Assembly: GCA_046154645.1 (NCBI GenBank)
Contig: JBJXDZ010000064.1
Location: 1-64,000 of the forward strand
Length of the DNA stretch: 64,000 nucleotides
Reading direction: 5' to 3'
Source: Ga0077555 sp046154645
GTDB lineage: Bacteria; Pseudomonadota; Alphaproteobacteria; Rhizobiales; Hyphomicrobiaceae
A program made the translations under genes and the position numbers. Within the stretch, counting starts at the first letter, position 1; every line of letters starts with the position of its first letter. Positions 50,839 to 61,661 of this stretch are shown piece after piece. Below the pieces are notes generated by a model. It ran no database searches. It saw only the letters and a list, made by a program, of their open reading frames with translations, and had not been told where the DNA came from.

Positions 50839-50991
50839 TCAGCGCTGCAGGAGGCTGATCGGGGCCGTCGTGCGGGCCGGCGCCGCCGCAGCCTGCAGCT
50901 CGGATTTGACGAATGTCGTGATCGGGACCAGCAAGGTGGCGGCCAGGGCCAAGGCGGTAATCGTGGCGGCAATCCCGGTCATCGGCATCAT
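50839..50991 (-). CDS. 50-residue small membrane protein
   Basis: A short minus-strand ORF (start ATG at 50991, stop 50839). GGGGGAGAAC lies directly upstream, a good ribosome site. It has an N-terminal hydrophobic helix (GIAATITALALAATLLVPITTFV) and an Ala/Pro-rich tail. Nothing is known of it. The long ORFs in other frames here are shadows. Convergent with the hypothetical protein gene 29 bp away. Confidence 0.5.
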   Translation of the reverse strand: MMPMTGIAATITALALAATLLVPITTFVKSELQAAAAPARTTAPISLLQR

Positions 50992-51395
50992 GTTCTCCCC
51001 CGTCGGCTGCATGGCAGCGGTTCCGTCCGTGGCGCGTGGTGGCGCCGTTGCATCCTCTATCCACGACTTTCGTCGAGTCGGATTGAACGCTTCCTGAACG
51101 CGATTTTCATCTGCCGTTCAGGCCGCAATGCCAATGGCAAGGCGGTTTCCCTCGTTCAGGCCCGGCCCGGCCGGCGTTCATGCGGCATCCCGCCCTGGCA
51201 TGGCTGGTTGAATGCCCCGCCAGCGCATGCTAAGTGACCCCCGGTTTTCAAGAGAGGCAGTCGCGGCGTCTGGTCGCGCTTTCCGCTTTTGGCATGCCTT
51301 CCTCCACTTGGGCGCCCTTGCTGGGCTTCAAGACTGGGGCTGACCTCATCGGCCGGCTTTCCCCGTGAGCTGGCTATTGCGCAAGAGCGAGCGAC
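50992..51395. other. Intergenic region before the atp operon
   Basis: 404 bp without a convincing gene. It must contain the atp promoter; I could not pick a -10/-35 pair with confidence. No repeat family was recognised here, and no large hairpin was evident by eye. Confidence 0.5.
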
Positions 51396-51958
51396 GTGGC
51401 GAGCGAAGATCCAATGATGGCGAGCGTGGCAGGCCGATATGCCTCCGCGCTCTTTGATCTGGCCAGCGAGCAAAAGCAGCTCGCCGAGGTCGAACAGGAC
51501 GTCATTCGGCTGCAAGGCCTGCTCGCCTCGAGCGAAGACCTGCGCCGCATGGTCAGAAGCCCAGTCATCTCGGCCGCGGAGCAGGGCCAGGCCATTGGCG
51601 CCATCGCACAGAAAAGCGCCATGTCGCCGCTGGGAATCAATTTCCTGAAGCTGCTGGCGCGCAATCGTCGGCTGTTTGCCATCGATGATATCGCCAAGTC
51701 GTTCCGGCAATTCGTTGCCCGCCACCGTGGCGAGGTGAATGCCGATGTGACCTCGGCGCATGCTCTGACCGAGGCACAGATGGCCGCGCTGGAGGACACG
51801 CTCAAGGCGTCCGCCGGCGGCAAGAACATCAAGATCACCACGCATGTCGATCCAGCCCTGCTGGGCGGCCTCGTCGTCAAGATGGGCAGCCGCATGATCG
51901 ACAGCTCACTGCGCACCAAGCTCGATAATCTCAAGACACGCATGAAAGAGGTCCGCTG

Positions 51959-51959
<1 letters not shown>
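51396..51959 (+). CDS. atpH: F1-ATPase subunit delta
   Basis: A 187-residue delta (OSCP) subunit connecting F1 to F0. It has the N-terminal RYASALFDLASEQK motif and the C-terminal VDPALLGGLVVKMGSRMIDSSLRTKL. The start is a GTG at 51396. Its stop overlaps the atpA ATG (TGATG), giving coupled translation. The first gene of the F1 operon; no F0 genes lie upstream, typical of alphaproteobacteria. Confidence 0.95.
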
Positions 51960-53488
<1,529 letters not shown>

Positions 53489-53502
53489 GCGAAGGATGCG
53501 GG

Positions 53503-53521
53503 TTAGCCTTCGCTAGGCTAA
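53503..53521 (+). repeat. 7-bp inverted repeat after atpA
   Basis: TTAGCCT (53503-53509) and AGGCTAA (53515-53521) are perfect complements around a 5-nt loop, 15 nt after the atpA stop. A second possible stem GCGAAGG/CCTTCGC (53489-53513) competes with it. There is no T-run, so it is not a standard terminator; it might process or pause the transcript. Confidence 0.6.
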
Positions 53522-53545
53522 TCCGTCGGAGGGGTAGCAATATCT

Positions 53546-53800
53546 ATGCCCCAATCGCTCAAAATACTCGCTGTTCTCGTCGTAAGTATCTTCGCCGTCG
53601 GTGCTAGTTTCTTTGGCTACTTTCTCTACGAAGTCAGCTGGTACAGGAAGGAATGTGAGAGGCTTGCAATACGGATGGTGGGCGAACATTGGATCGATCC
53701 GATCCATGGGTGCCATGTGAGATTTGGAGATAAGATCTTCAAAGTGGACCCCAGAAGACCTCCGAGAAGTAAGAGCGAGCTAACGCAGGGCGGCAACTAG
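53546..53800 (+). CDS. Small membrane-anchored hypothetical protein between atpA and atpG
   Basis: An 84-residue protein with a signal-anchor helix (about residues 7-28, LAVLVVSIFAVGASFFGYFL) and a soluble tail with two Cys (KECERL, HGCHVRFGDK) and a basic end. Not recognised. Base use is clearly less GC-rich than atpA and atpG. GGAGGGG sits 10 nt before the ATG. It lies in the atp transcript, splitting the conserved atpA-atpG pair, so it looks like an insertion. Confidence 0.65.
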   Translation: MPQSLKILAVLVVSIFAVGASFFGYFLYEVSWYRKECERLAIRMVGEHWIDPIHGCHVRFGDKIFKVDPRRPPRSKSELTQGGN

Positions 53801-53880
53801 AGACGGCTTGCAGCATCGAAAGACCCTTATTGGGGTAAGGCCGCAAAGGTGCGGGTTTACCCAACCTACGGAAGAACGAC

Positions 53881-54762
53881 ATGGCCTCACTTAAAGACAT
53901 GCGCAACCGCATCGCCTCGGTCAAGGCGACGCGGAAAATCACCAAGGCGATGCAGATGGTGGCTGCGGCCAAGCTGCGTCGCGCGCAAGATGCTGCCACG
54001 GCGGCGCGCCCCTATGCTGAGCGCATGGACAAGGTGCTGGCCAATCTGGCGCGACGCGCAGGCAAGGAAGGCGCCTCGCCGCTGCTGGTGGGCAATGGCA
54101 AGAACGACGTGCATCTCCTCGTCGTCATGACCGCTGAGCGCGGCCTGTGTGGTGGTTTTAACTCGAACATTTCGCGGCTCGCACGCACCGAAGCGCAGGC
54201 GCTGATCAAGAGCGGCAAGACCGTCAAGATCATGTGCGTCGGCCGCAAGGGCGCCGACAACCTGCGCCGCGATCTCGGCCGCAACATCATCGACCGCATC
54301 GACCTCAAGGGCGTCAAGCAGATGGCTTACGTCAATGCAGAGGAGATCGGGCAGAAGGTGCTCGGCATGTTCGAGAAGGGCGAGTTCGACGTCGCCACGA
54401 TCTACTTCTCCGAGTTCAAGAGCGTCATTGCCCAGAAGCCGACGGCGCTGCAGCTGATCCCGGCGCGCGTGCCCGACGTGAAGGCCGACGCGGGCGCGAA
54501 GGCCGAGGCGGCGGTGGAGTACGAGCCGTCCGAGGAGGAGATCCTCAGCTATCTGCTCAACCGCAACATCTCGACGCAGATTTTTCGGGGCCTCCTGGAG
54601 AACGCTGCGTCGGAGCAGGGCGCGCGCATGTCGGCGATGGACAACGCCACGCGCAACGCCGGCGACATGATCAACAAGCTGACGATCAAGTACAATCGCC
54701 AGCGCCAGGCCAACATCACCAAGGAGCTGATCGAGATCATCTCGGGTGCCGAGGCGCTTTGA
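53881..54762 (+). CDS. atpG: F1-ATPase subunit gamma
   Basis: A 293-residue gamma subunit, the central rotor. N-terminal MASLKDMRNRIASVKATRKI and the C-terminal MDNATRNAGDMINKLTIKYN are classic, with ERGLCGGFNSN in the middle. It is separated from atpA by an inserted gene and followed by the VapX/VapD-like pair. Confidence 0.96.
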   Translation: MASLKDMRNRIASVKATRKITKAMQMVAAAKLRRAQDAATAARPYAERMDKVLANLARRAGKEGASPLLVGNGKNDVHLLVVMTAERGLCGGFNSNISRLARTEAQALIKSGKTVKIMCVGRKGADNLRRDLGRNIIDRIDLKGVKQMAYVNAEEIGQKVLGMFEKGEFDVATIYFSEFKSVIAQKPTALQLIPARVPDVKADAGAKAEAAVEYEPSEEEILSYLLNRNISTQIFRGLLENAASEQGARMSAMDNATRNAGDMINKLTIKYNRQRQANITKELIEIISGAEAL

Positions 54763-54820
54763 CAGCCAACTCGACAACATGTATCTGGTTTGTTCACGCA
54801 AGCAGCCAAGGGGGATGTCG

Positions 54821-55039
54821 ATGCCTGGTTTCGAGGAAGCTCAAGCGACCTACCTCCAGGATAGCGGCAAGCCGTTCATCGGCGAAGTTCGTCGGTTCGG
54901 AGTGGATGGGCCAGCTTACGAAGTCATGGGCTTCACCGCCTTGGGTGATGCCGAAATTCAGGTGATCGAGACGGGCGAGCGTCTTGACTATGCGCTCGCA
55001 GACGTCATGGCGGATCCACTGGCGGAGACGGTTCCGTGA
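54821..55039 (+). CDS. VapX-like (DUF5397) antitoxin candidate
   Basis: A 72-residue protein of the DUF5397 type: GKPFIGEVRRFGVDGPAYEV and ETGERLDYALADVMADP. Such proteins sit directly upstream of VapD and are its presumed antitoxin, known as VapX in Haemophilus. The start at 54821 has AAGGGGG about 7 nt upstream; an ATG at 54815 is possible. It is 9 bp before the vapD-like gene, so cotranslated. Located between atpG and atpD. Confidence 0.75.
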   Translation: MPGFEEAQATYLQDSGKPFIGEVRRFGVDGPAYEVMGFTALGDAEIQVIETGERLDYALADVMADPLAETVP

Positions 55040-55048
55040 GGTGATGTC

Positions 55049-55327
55049 ATGTTCGCCATTGCCTTCGATATGGTCGTCGCCGACCTCAGGGAGCACCACC
55101 CGAAAGGAATATCGAGCGCCTACACGGAGATCGGGCAAATCTTGGCACCGCACGGATTCGAAAGAATACAGGGCAGTGTCTACGTCACGCACACTTCTGA
55201 CATGGCAAATCTGGTGGCGGCCATTCTGGCGCTGAGGTCACTACCATGGTTCCCGAAATGCGCCCGGGACATCCGGGGCTTCCGGGTGGAGAACTGGTCG
55301 GACTTCACGGCCATCGTGAAGGGTTGA
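55049..55327 (+). CDS. vapD: VapD-family toxin candidate (Cas2-like endoribonuclease fold)
   Basis: A 92-residue VapD-family protein. MFAIAFDMVVADL holds the conserved Asp7 of the catalytic dimer, and FERIQGSVYVTHTSDMANL, ALRSLPWFP and FRVENWSDFTAIVKG are typical. VapD is related to Cas2 and cleaves mRNA; no Cas genes are near. The toxin follows its antitoxin by 9 bp. Position inside the atp operon, between atpG and atpD, is unusual. Confidence 0.85.
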   Translation: MFAIAFDMVVADLREHHPKGISSAYTEIGQILAPHGFERIQGSVYVTHTSDMANLVAAILALRSLPWFPKCARDIRGFRVENWSDFTAIVKG

Positions 55328-55393
55328 ACGTGGAATTCGCGGGTTTGCCGAGCGGCACCGCCGGTACGGTTGGGAATAGGGACGAGAGCAACA

Positions 55394-56833
<1,440 letters not shown>

Positions 56834-56897
56834 TCGCACTGCCGGCTGGCACGAGGTGTCGGCGGATACGAGTCGAACTGAGGGTGAGGAGGCTTGC

Positions 56898-57146
56898 ATG
56901 GCTGCAGATGCCAAGACGTTCGGTTCGTGCTGCGATCTACTGAAGGATGCGATGAGTGATGAGGATTTCGATCCCCTGATCACCGTCGGCGACGACGGCG
57001 TGCTCTACATCTCCGTCGGCATGATTGACGTCGAGGAGGAAGAGCCGGGGATGGTGGAGTTTCCGCTCTACCATTGCCCATTCTGCGGCACCAAGCTGCA
57101 GAGCCAGGAAGAGATCGATGCCAAGGCGGCCGGGCCGACGAACTGA
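56898..57146 (+). CDS. Small CxxC protein between atpD and atpC
   Basis: An 82-residue acidic protein with a Cys-Cys pair at 11-12 and CPFC at 60-63, possibly a zinc-binding half-ribbon. It has EEEEPGMVEF and a helical start. No family recognised. GAGGAGG is 8 nt before the ATG. It is inserted between the adjacent core genes atpD and atpC and transcribed with them. Confidence 0.65.
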   Translation: MAADAKTFGSCCDLLKDAMSDEDFDPLITVGDDGVLYISVGMIDVEEEEPGMVEFPLYHCPFCGTKLQSQEEIDAKAAGPTN

Positions 57147-57241
57147 GCCGGCCCGCAAGGTGGCGATTTCCAGACGATAAATCGGTTGGCTGCGGCGTTG
57201 TATGACGCGGCGTGGCCGGCACCAGAAAGTCGAGACGTACG

Positions 57242-57667
57242 ATGGCAGGCACGTTCAAGTTCGAGCTGGTGACGCCCGAGCGCAAGCTCATCCCCAGGCC
57301 CGGCGACGATCCCAAGTCTGTGGCGATCGCCGAGGCGACCGAGGCCATCGTGCCCGGCATGGACGGCCAGTTCACCGTCCTCGCCGGACATGCGCCAGCC
57401 ATCTCGGCGCTGCGCCCGGGCGTCATCGATATCAAGCTGACGTCGGGACGTCGGCGCATCTTCGTGCGTGGCGGCATCGTCGAGGTGGAGCCAGACCAAC
57501 TCGTCATTCTGGCACAGCAGGTGATCGATCTCGACGACGCAGAGCCGGGTCTACTCGCCAAAGAGCTTGCCACCGCGAAAGAGATGCTGGCAGCGGCCGG
57601 CGACGACACCGCGCGCATGGTGGCGCAGGACGCCATCGACCAGCTGACGGCGGCCGGGGCTGCCTGA
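57242..57667 (+). CDS. atpC: F1-ATPase subunit epsilon
   Basis: A 141-residue epsilon subunit, the regulator of F1 rotation. N-terminal FELVTPERKLI and the MDGQFTVLAGHAPAISALRPG strand segment, then the C-terminal helical region. The start at 57242 was preferred to the in-frame ATG at 57212. It ends the F1 operon. Confidence 0.95.
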   Translation: MAGTFKFELVTPERKLIPRPGDDPKSVAIAEATEAIVPGMDGQFTVLAGHAPAISALRPGVIDIKLTSGRRRIFVRGGIVEVEPDQLVILAQQVIDLDDAEPGLLAKELATAKEMLAAAGDDTARMVAQDAIDQLTAAGAA

Positions 57668-58179
57668 ACGCTCGGCTGTAGCGTGGGGCTGACCGTTCGC
57701 GTGCAATGGTCGCTCAGCAGGCTCCACTTGCATCGTCACGCCGGCGTAGGCGGAGAGCGACGTGGTGCGAGAAGATTGACGCAGCCGGTTGTCGAGGGCT
57801 GACAGCGTGCGCCGCACGGCCCAACCAAGTGACTCAGCCGCCGTGCGACTGGCCGCGCATTGCTCAGATTTGAGTGCTGCCCCTGATTTTGGCCCCTCGA
57901 TTTCGCAAATGCCTCGCGCAGGCTCAGGCAAGCTGCTGCAGGGCCCTCGGCATGCGTCTGGCTAGGGCCGGTGCCAACGGGTTGCCGCACGCTGCCGGCG
58001 AGCTGATTTTCGGATTCACCATCTTTCGGCGGCAGTCTGGTTAATTTCGGCGGATCAATGCGGGCACCAATTGGCTCTGATCGCCCGTTGCTCGCGCCCA
58101 ACATCGTTAGCTGACCCTATTTTCTGGTCTCTATTTTGCTGTTCTCCCCCAACACCATTAGGATTGCCGCGGCACGACT
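57668..58179. other. Intergenic region after the atp operon
   Basis: 512 bp. Minus-strand frames of 120 codons are open here (57551-57931 and 57736-58104), but they are Arg/Ser-rich with no family-like content and I do not call a gene. No clear terminator after atpC was seen by eye. Confidence 0.5.
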
Positions 58180-58779
58180 TTAACCAAATTTCCGCGGCAA
58201 AAGTTGCCCTGGAAATTGCTTATCGAGCTTGCCCCATGCGACGTCCGTCAGGAGTTCGTCTCCCTTATGCTTATGATACAGTTTGCCGTCATGCTCCCAA
58301 TCTGCTTCACGCCATATCGGCGGATGCTCCGGCGTGAGCACTTTCACTTTTGTCCAGGGGCCCGTGATGGCACCTTTCAGGACAATTACCTCCCTACCGT
58401 CAGGCGCGGGAAACTGACGCACTTTCGTGTCGGAGGAGAGCCAGTCGATGGAATGTGCTCGAGCCGTCACATCGATCAGGAAGTACTCTTTGTCCGGCTG
58501 CATGTGTGCCGGGGCGGAGATGTTGAGGTTGAGAAAGTTGATGCAGCCGGGGGCTAAGCGCTCAAGTCCATCTCTGCCTTGACGGGATACGAACGTAAAC
58601 GACAGTGTGGCCTGACAGATATCAGGTAGGATGAATGGTCCGGCGATCGGCACCTCCAGCGGGAGATCGCTATCGACGAGTGGGAGTCCCTTCACTTTCT
58701 TCTCGTTGATTGCCAACGAAAAATTCGTGACGAGATCCCACTCGAATTTTACTGAAGATGGAGAAAGCAGATAAGCCAT
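58180..58779 (-). CDS. Hypothetical protein, third gene of the lower-GC cluster
   Basis: A 199-residue protein with no signal peptide. It includes VSRQGRDGLERLAPG, FLIDVTARAHSIDWLS and a terminal LLTDVAWGKLDKQFPGQ. The final third (the KGDELLTD-like segment) vaguely resembles the C-terminal part of Imm11/DUF1629 immunity proteins, but I would not assign it. Base use is less GC-rich than the ABC genes. It follows the micro-ORF 58795-58923 by 15 bp on the same strand. Confidence 0.5.
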   Translation of the reverse strand: MAYLLSPSSVKFEWDLVTNFSLAINEKKVKGLPLVDSDLPLEVPIAGPFILPDICQATLSFTFVSRQGRDGLERLAPGCINFLNLNISAPAHMQPDKEYFLIDVTARAHSIDWLSSDTKVRQFPAPDGREVIVLKGAITGPWTKVKVLTPEHPPIWREADWEHDGKLYHKHKGDELLTDVAWGKLDKQFPGQLLPRKFG

Positions 58780-58794
58780 GGTACGGAACCCAAA

Positions 58795-58923
58795 TTATGA
58801 GGCCTGGGAAAGTCGCAGAACGGGCGAGAACCCGAAGGCTCCCTTGCTCACTTCGTCCGCACGAAACACATATTTGCGATCAAAATCCACCGTATCCCCG
58901 TGTCGAATTGGCGGCGGTTTCAT
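58795..58923 (-). CDS. 42-residue hypothetical ORF
   Basis: Start ATG at 58923, stop TAA at 58795. It starts MKPPPIRHGDTVDFDRKY, with GAFGFSPVLRL near the end. The preceding stop is only 6 nt before, and the next gene begins 15 nt after, which fits an operon of three. No ribosome site is clear. Small size lowers confidence. Confidence 0.45.
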   Translation of the reverse strand: MKPPPIRHGDTVDFDRKYVFRADEVSKGAFGFSPVLRLSQAS

Positions 58924-58929
58924 GAGTTG

Positions 58930-59607
58930 TCACACCACGATCTGCTTCTCGAAGCGCCAGCCGGAGCCGAGACCGTCGCGCCGCAACCGCTCGTAGAGCG
59001 TGTCTGAAATCATCGTATAGACACCCACATTCCACAGCTGCCGGTTGCCGATGATCTCGGCGCGCAGCACCAACGGCAGGCCGGGAATATTTGCCCAGTC
59101 GTTAGGATAGATTTTCACGTTTCTATCCCACACGATTGGGCTTGCCGGATCGAGGCGCGTGCCGGGTAGCCGGTGGTTGATCCACAGCGTGTAATACTGA
59201 TGCTCCGTCGGCTCGATGGCCGGTGTCTTCCGCTCGGGCACATAACGATGGAAGCGGCCCTGCGCGTTCATGGTGGTCACCACCGCGGGTTCCAGCTCAG
59301 GGCCCGCAGTGACACCGTAGATGACCTTCACCGGCACGAACTGATGCACACCGGGCTCGATGTCCTCGATCGCGCGCTTGATACCTTCGTTCACAGCCAA
59401 CAGGCCATACATCGCCACGTCGGTCAGCGGATAGCTCGGATGCACTTCGAGGCGGGAAGGGAAAGCGTCAAACATCCATGGCTCGAGCGGCTTGCTGTAA
59501 TATGGACCCGGCGGAGGGTTCCACGTCGGCCACGGATCGTCGATCATGCGGTCGTAGCGACCCTGCATAATGTTAGAGTAATCGACACAATCGACGGAAT
59601 AGACCAT
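58930..59607 (-). CDS. Imm11/DUF1629-like protein
   Basis: A 225-residue protein. MVYSVDCVDYSNIMQG and, centrally, EPGVHQFVPVKV are like the Imm11 (DUF1629) family of immunity proteins from polymorphic toxin systems. A second conserved pocket (GYxTMISDTLYERLRRDGLG-like) ends the sequence. AGGAG overlaps the dppF stop 8 nt before the ATG, so translation is coupled. No toxin is visible nearby. Confidence 0.6.
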   Translation of the reverse strand: MVYSVDCVDYSNIMQGRYDRMIDDPWPTWNPPPGPYYSKPLEPWMFDAFPSRLEVHPSYPLTDVAMYGLLAVNEGIKRAIEDIEPGVHQFVPVKVIYGVTAGPELEPAVVTTMNAQGRFHRYVPERKTPAIEPTEHQYYTLWINHRLPGTRLDPASPIVWDRNVKIYPNDWANIPGLPLVLRAEIIGNRQLWNVGVYTMISDTLYERLRRDGLGSGWRFEKQIVV

Positions 59608-59618
59608 GGCGTTGGCTC

Positions 59619-60641
59619 CTACGCCTTGACCACTGCAGCACCCATCGCCTCGCCACCATACAGATGGCACTCAACAAAGTCGGTGCCTTGCGCGATCTGC
59701 TTCGGTGCGACGCTGCGGCAGGTGTCCATGGCCGCCTTGCAGCGCGGATGGAAGCGGCAGCCCTTCGGCATATCAAGCGGGTTGGGATAGGCCGCGCCAA
59801 GCTGCGTGTCGGGCACGCCGAGGCCCGGCTCGGGCGTGAGCACGGATTGCAGCAAAGCTTGCGTGTAAGGGTGCTTCGGGCTGGTGAACAGCGTCGCTGT
59901 GTCCGCCTCCTCGACGATGCGGCCGAGATACATGACCGCGACGCGATCGGCCATGTGCTCGACGACGGCGAGGTTGTGGCTGATCAGCATGTAGGTAAGG
60001 CCAAGCTCGCGGCGCAGATCCTGCAGCAGATTGAGGATCTGCGATTGCACGGACACATCGAGCGCCGATGTTGGCTCGTCGCAGATGACGATGCGGGGGC
60101 GATTGATGAGCGCGCGTGCGATGGCGACGCGCTGTCGCTGTCCCCCCGAGAGCTGGCTCGGATAGTTGTCATAGAGCCGGCGCGACAACCCGACGAGTTC
60201 CATCATCTCCTCGACGCGGCGACGCCAATCACTGCGCTCGCCATCGCCCTGGATGACCAGTGGCAAGGTGATGATCGAGCCGATGCTCTTCCTGGGATTG
60301 AGCGAGGAATAGGGATCCTGGAACACCGGTTGCACGAGGCGGGCGACGTCGCGTCTGGGCATGCCGATGATGGGCTCGCCACCAATGCGCAGCGAACCCG
60401 TGCTCGGCGGCAGCAGGCCAAGCAACATGCGCGCCAGCGTGGTCTTGCCGCAGCCGGATTCTCCGACCAGCGCCAGGACCTCGCCTTGGCGCACGGTCAG
60501 CGAGACGCCATTCACGGCATACAGCGGGCGCTTGGCGCGCATGAAGCCTTGCGCAACCTGGAACACGCGAGTGACGTCGCGCGCCTCCAGCATCGGTGTG
60601 CCGGCAGCGGGCAGCGGTACGTTGTGCGCCAAGGCGGTCAT
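59619..60641 (-). CDS. dppF: Peptide ABC transporter ATP-binding protein (DppF-type)
   Basis: A 340-residue ABC ATPase. Walker A GESGCGKTT, signature LSGGQRQRVAIARAL, Walker B IVICDEPTSALD, and a C-terminal Cys-rich motif (GCRFHPRC...CR). The oligopeptide/dipeptide family. The ATG at 60641 overlaps the preceding stop as ATGA. The long frame upstream is the antisense shadow of dppD. Confidence 0.95.
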   Translation of the reverse strand: MTALAHNVPLPAAGTPMLEARDVTRVFQVAQGFMRAKRPLYAVNGVSLTVRQGEVLALVGESGCGKTTLARMLLGLLPPSTGSLRIGGEPIIGMPRRDVARLVQPVFQDPYSSLNPRKSIGSIITLPLVIQGDGERSDWRRRVEEMMELVGLSRRLYDNYPSQLSGGQRQRVAIARALINRPRIVICDEPTSALDVSVQSQILNLLQDLRRELGLTYMLISHNLAVVEHMADRVAVMYLGRIVEEADTATLFTSPKHPYTQALLQSVLTPEPGLGVPDTQLGAAYPNPLDMPKGCRFHPRCKAAMDTCRSVAPKQIAQGTDFVECHLYGGEAMGAAVVKA

Positions 60642-61654
60642 GCGCCAACTCCGATGGCCGAATGCGGCGTGTTCGCCATCTCGTCGGAGCGCAGGCAACG
60701 CACTTTGTGGGTCGGCGCGGTACCTTGGGCGAGGCCGATCGGTCCGGCGCGGCAGGTGTCGGTGACGTTGGCGCAGCGGCTGGCGAAGTGACAGCCCTTC
60801 ATGCTGCCGACCAGCGAGGGCACCATGCCGGGAATGACGCCGAGGCGACCGCCGCGTTCGGTGCGGCCGGGGATCGGGATGCAGGCGAGCAGGCCCTTGG
60901 TATAGGGATGGCGCGGCGTGCGGAAAATCTGCTCGGCGGGACCGGTCTCGACCACTTCGCCCGCATACATGACGACGACGCGGGTGGCGATGCGGGCGAC
61001 GACACCGAGATCGTGCGTGATCAAGACGAGCCCCATCTTGAACTCGCGCTGCAGCTCCGCCAGCAAATGCAGGATCTGCGCCTGGATGGTGACGTCCAGA
61101 GCTGTCGTCGGCTCGTCGGCGACGATCAGATCCGGTCCACACATCAGCGCCATGGCGATCATGATGCGCTGGCGCAGGCCGCCCGAGAGCTGGTGGGGAT
61201 ACTGGCGCAGGCGCTGCTCAGCACCGGGAATGCCAACGCGGCCGAGCAGGTGAATGGCGCGCTCGCGGGCCTCCTTGCGGGGCACGCGCTTGTGGCGGAG
61301 CATCGCCTCCTCGAGCTGATCACCGATCGTGTAGGCCGGATTGAGCGACGTCATCGGCTCCTGGAAGATCATCGCCATGCGGTTGCCGCGCAATTCCGAC
61401 ATCTCGCGCTCGGGCACGCCGATCAGCGGCGTGGTGCCAAGCTCGAGGCGGGTGGCGGTGCGCCGGGCCTTGCGCGGCAGCAGGTCCATGATGGCGAGCG
61501 CGGTCAGCGACTTGCCGCAGCCGGATTCGCCGACGATGCACAGCGTCTCGCCGCGATCGACGTGGAACGTCACGCCTTGCACGGCATGCAGCGTGCCCGA
61601 GGGGACCGGCAGATCGACACGAAGGTCCTCGACGGTGAGAATGCGCTCGGTCAT
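60638..61654 (-). CDS. dppD: Peptide ABC transporter ATP-binding protein (DppD-type)
   Basis: A 338-residue ATPase with Walker A GESGCGKSLTA, LSGGLRQRIMIAMAL, and DEPTTALDVT. The C-terminal CxxC-type motif GCHFASRCANVTDTC marks the DppD/OppD family and can bind an iron-sulphur cluster. Coupled to dppF by an ATGA overlap. Confidence 0.95.
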   Translation of the reverse strand: MTERILTVEDLRVDLPVPSGTLHAVQGVTFHVDRGETLCIVGESGCGKSLTALAIMDLLPRKARRTATRLELGTTPLIGVPEREMSELRGNRMAMIFQEPMTSLNPAYTIGDQLEEAMLRHKRVPRKEARERAIHLLGRVGIPGAEQRLRQYPHQLSGGLRQRIMIAMALMCGPDLIVADEPTTALDVTIQAQILHLLAELQREFKMGLVLITHDLGVVARIATRVVVMYAGEVVETGPAEQIFRTPRHPYTKGLLACIPIPGRTERGGRLGVIPGMVPSLVGSMKGCHFASRCANVTDTCRAGPIGLAQGTAPTHKVRCLRSDEMANTPHSAIGVGA

Positions 61655-61661
61655 ATCTAGC

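Noticed and set aside
55049..55327. Cas2 of a CRISPR system
   Set aside because: VapD shares the fold, but there is no array or other cas gene, and an adjacent DUF5397-like gene fits a toxin-antitoxin pair.
57551..58104. Minus-strand ORFs after atpC
   Set aside because: Arg/Ser-rich with no recognisable domain or ribosome site; the region shows no coding character I can support.
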